Under the pieces are notes generated by a model. The model did no database searches. It saw nothing but the letters and a program-made list of their open reading frames with translations, and was not told the origin of the DNA. Both the position numbers and the translations under genes were made by a program. From assembly GCA_046498185.1 (NCBI GenBank), contig JAWOBE010000178.1, positions 1 to 33,882 of the forward strand: a stretch of 33,882 nt of DNA. The letters run 5' to 3'. The DNA comes from CAYXDR01 sp046498185. Its GTDB lineage: Bacteria > Desulfobacterota > DSM-4660 > Desulfatiglandales > Desulfatiglandaceae. Shown here in pieces: positions 32,429 to 33,882 of this stretch; position 1 is the stretch's first letter; the number at the start of each line of letters is the position of its first letter.

Positions 32429-32860
32429 ATGACCAACAAACTGGATAGCGACAGAATCGAATTTTTAAAGAAAGATTTCAGCAGGGGCTTTATCGAATAC
32501 TGCGGCTTCGAGGCGGTTGACATAAAACGTGGAAAAGTCGAATCCTCGCTGAATGTGACCGACAATCACCGCCAGCAGGACGGCTTTGTGCATGCGGGGG
32601 TTATGGCAGCCATGGCTGACCACACAGCCGGATATGCCGGATTCACCACGGTTGAAGATGACCGTCGGATTCTCACCGTGGAGTTCAAAATCAATTTTCT
32701 AAGACCCGCTTCAGGCCATGTGATTACATGCCGCGCCCAGGTTATCCGTGAAGGAAGCAGACTGGTAGTGGCCGAAGCGGAAGTCTACGATGTGCGGGAA
32801 AAGGGCAGCGCGCTATGCGCAAAAGCCCTGCTGACACAGGCGGTGGTTGAAATCTCATAA
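32429..32860 (+). CDS. PaaI-type hot-dog-fold thioesterase
   Basis: This is a small acyl-CoA thioesterase of 143 residues. The hot-dog signature DGFVHAGVMAAMADHTAGYAG (51-71) contains the His-Gly pair and the downstream Asp of PaaI-like thioesterases, and the central strand VEFKINFLRPASGHV follows. It probably hydrolyses short or aromatic acyl-CoA thioesters; the substrate is unknown. I chose the ATG at 32429, preceded by AGGAG with a seven-base gap; the frame is open upstream to 32333 but without similarity. The last six bases overlap the convergent pyrF gene tail-to-tail. Confidence 0.88.
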   Translation: MTNKLDSDRIEFLKKDFSRGFIEYCGFEAVDIKRGKVESSLNVTDNHRQQDGFVHAGVMAAMADHTAGYAGFTTVEDDRRILTVEFKINFLRPASGHVITCRAQVIREGSRLVVAEAEVYDVREKGSALCAKALLTQAVVEIS

Positions 32861-33571
32861 GCCTGATTCGATTTCATCTGCCAGCCTGCGCGCCGCTTCG
32901 GCCGGATCTTTAGCATCCCTTATCGGTCGACCGACGACGATATAGTCCGCGCCGTTCTGAATCGCTCCGCCCGGCGTAACGATCCTTTTCTGGTCGTCGC
33001 CTTCGACCAGGGACCACCGAGGCCGAATTCCCGGAGTAACAATGATCATCTCCGGCCCGATCGCTTCCCGGATCGTAGCCGCTTCAAGCCCGGAACAAAC
33101 GACCCCACCGCAGCCTGCCTCCTTTGCGATCAATGCACGTACAACCGCCAGACCGGATATATCGTTGAGGTATTCCGGCCGGAGGCCAAGCTTCTGAAGG
33201 TGTCCGCCATTGAGACTCGTAAGGAGTGTAATTCCAAGTATTTTTGTCCCTGGAAATTTTTCGGAAACAGGTTTCAAAAAACCATTACCCTGCTCGCAAT
33301 GCACCGTTATAAACTCAGGTTTCAGCCTGGCCGCCGTCTCGAATGCACGGGTGACGGTCGCCGGTATATCATGGAGCTTAAGGTCAAGAAAGACACCTGT
33401 ATCCCCCGCGTCGTTCACCGCGTCTACGATGCGTGGTCCCTCGGCGATGAAAAGCTCCAGGCCGACCTTGAACAGCCCCACCCGCCCGGTGAGTTTTTCC
33501 ACAAGCGACATCGCGGTTCTATAATCAGGAACATCCAGCGGAAAAATGATTCGATCCTTCGGTTGCAGCAT
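32855..33571 (-). CDS. pyrF: Orotidine 5'-phosphate decarboxylase
   Basis: PyrF converts OMP to UMP, the last step of de novo pyrimidine synthesis. The 238-residue TIM barrel shows Asp13 and Lys35 and the catalytic array DLKLHD (63-68, Asp63-x-Lys65-x-x-Asp68). The phosphate-binding loops TPGIRP and VVGRPI are typical. The ATG at 33571 is preceded by GGGGA. A good promoter lies at 33623-33651 and a terminator-like hairpin sits between it and the gene, hinting at leader control. It overlaps the thioesterase gene by six bases at the 3' ends. Confidence 0.95.
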   Translation of the reverse strand: MLQPKDRIIFPLDVPDYRTAMSLVEKLTGRVGLFKVGLELFIAEGPRIVDAVNDAGDTGVFLDLKLHDIPATVTRAFETAARLKPEFITVHCEQGNGFLKPVSEKFPGTKILGITLLTSLNGGHLQKLGLRPEYLNDISGLAVVRALIAKEAGCGGVVCSGLEAATIREAIGPEMIIVTPGIRPRWSLVEGDDQKRIVTPGGAIQNGADYIVVGRPIRDAKDPAEAARRLADEIESGL

Positions 33572-33592
33572 TATTGTCCCCCTCTCATTTCT

Positions 33593-33618
33593 AAAAAAGC
33601 CCGGATAAATCCGCCGGC
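33593..33618 (-). terminator. Terminator-like hairpin in the pyrF leader
   Basis: On the minus strand GCC (33618-33616) pairs with GGC (33601-33599) and CGGA/TCCG (33613-33610 with 33605-33602) closes the inner stem; two G are bulged. Six T follow at 33598-33593. It could end an upstream minus-strand transcript or attenuate pyrF. Confidence 0.45.
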
Positions 33619-33622
33619 ACGA

Positions 33623-33651
33623 ATTATTTATCCAAACATATCATTTGTAAA
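33623..33651 (-). promoter_or_regulatory. Promoter of pyrF
   Basis: On the minus strand TTTACA (33651-33646) and AATAAT (33628-33623) are separated by exactly 17 bases, each matching the sigma-70 consensus at five of six positions. The predicted start is near 33616, at the beginning of the terminator-like hairpin. Confidence 0.55.
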
Positions 33652-33882
33652 CCCCTATAACGTCAGCCGATAGGTGTTCGCTCACGGAAAAAAGCGCTGC
33701 CTTAAAAACAGCCGATATCAACGCCGACACATAGGGGAGATCGATTACGTTTACGACAACGATAAAGACATCCGCTTCGCTGACAACGACCTCACCTCAA
33801 GCCGAATAAAGGCTGTGGAGGGGGTTTCGATGCGGGAGATTCATCGGGGAGAACTACGAAATATGAAGCTTCCGCAGCGGAG
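33652..33882. other. Unresolved right edge of the window
   Basis: No product is recognised. On the plus strand a frame starts at GTG 33674 and stays open to the edge (69 codons). On the minus strand one frame enters from the edge and stops at 33792, ending with PPPQPLFGLR, and another is open from just after 33792 to a stop at about 33644. Any of these could be the end of a neighbouring gene; none has a ribosome binding site or family signature. Confidence 0.3.

Overview
The window looks like chromosome from an anaerobic Desulfobacterota (Deltaproteobacteria) bacterium. This is an inference from gene content: a stand-alone-type AICAR transformylase, an acetyl-CoA hydrolase/transferase fused to a GNAT domain, a NIL-domain ferredoxin, a rubrerythrin-like diiron protein, and a RecBCD set. 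No rRNA, tRNA, CRISPR array, transposase, integrase or phage gene was seen. The window is mostly housekeeping and metabolic genes, with a few odd regulatory and repeat structures.

Region 1 (1-3.6 kb, + strand): the 3' part of purH (open at the left edge), a CoA-transferase/GNAT fusion, then about 660 bp holding only one doubtful small ORF. Region 2 (3.6-14.6 kb, - strand): a transcription block with order rhlB-type RNA helicase, ferritin-like protein, recC, recB, recD. The recombination genes overlap by 1-4 bases. The ferritin-like gene has its own candidate promoter, whose -10 box lies inside an 18-bp palindrome.

Region 3 (14.6-19.3 kb): an AcuB-like CBS-CBS-ACT gene bracketed by two inverted copies of a roughly 100-bp GC-rich repeat, a LapA-type small membrane protein, a sucC/sucD-type acyl-CoA ligase pair with altered active-site signatures, a LysE-family exporter, and a cold-shock protein with a clear promoter, a long leader and a terminator.

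Region 4 (19.5-24.3 kb, + strand): a DinG/YoaA-family Fe-S helicase, malate dehydrogenase, and two adjacent EamA-type transporters. Region 5 (24.4-29.3 kb): aminotransferase, NIL-ferredoxin, mnmA and mtaB on the + strand, facing a divergent KptA/Tpt1-like gene whose catalytic residues are largely replaced. This looks like a sulfur and tRNA-modification neighbourhood.

Region 6 (29.4-33.9 kb): an aldo/keto reductase with a promoter built on an AT-rich palindrome, ftsH, a hot-dog thioesterase, pyrF with a terminator-like hairpin in its leader, and an unresolved right edge. The candidates I consider most worth pursuing are the operator-like palindrome controlling a diiron-protein/recCBD operon, the substituted KptA-like protein, the variant SucCD pair, and the inverted repeat pair around the AcuB-like gene. 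None is proven to be a new system from sequence alone.
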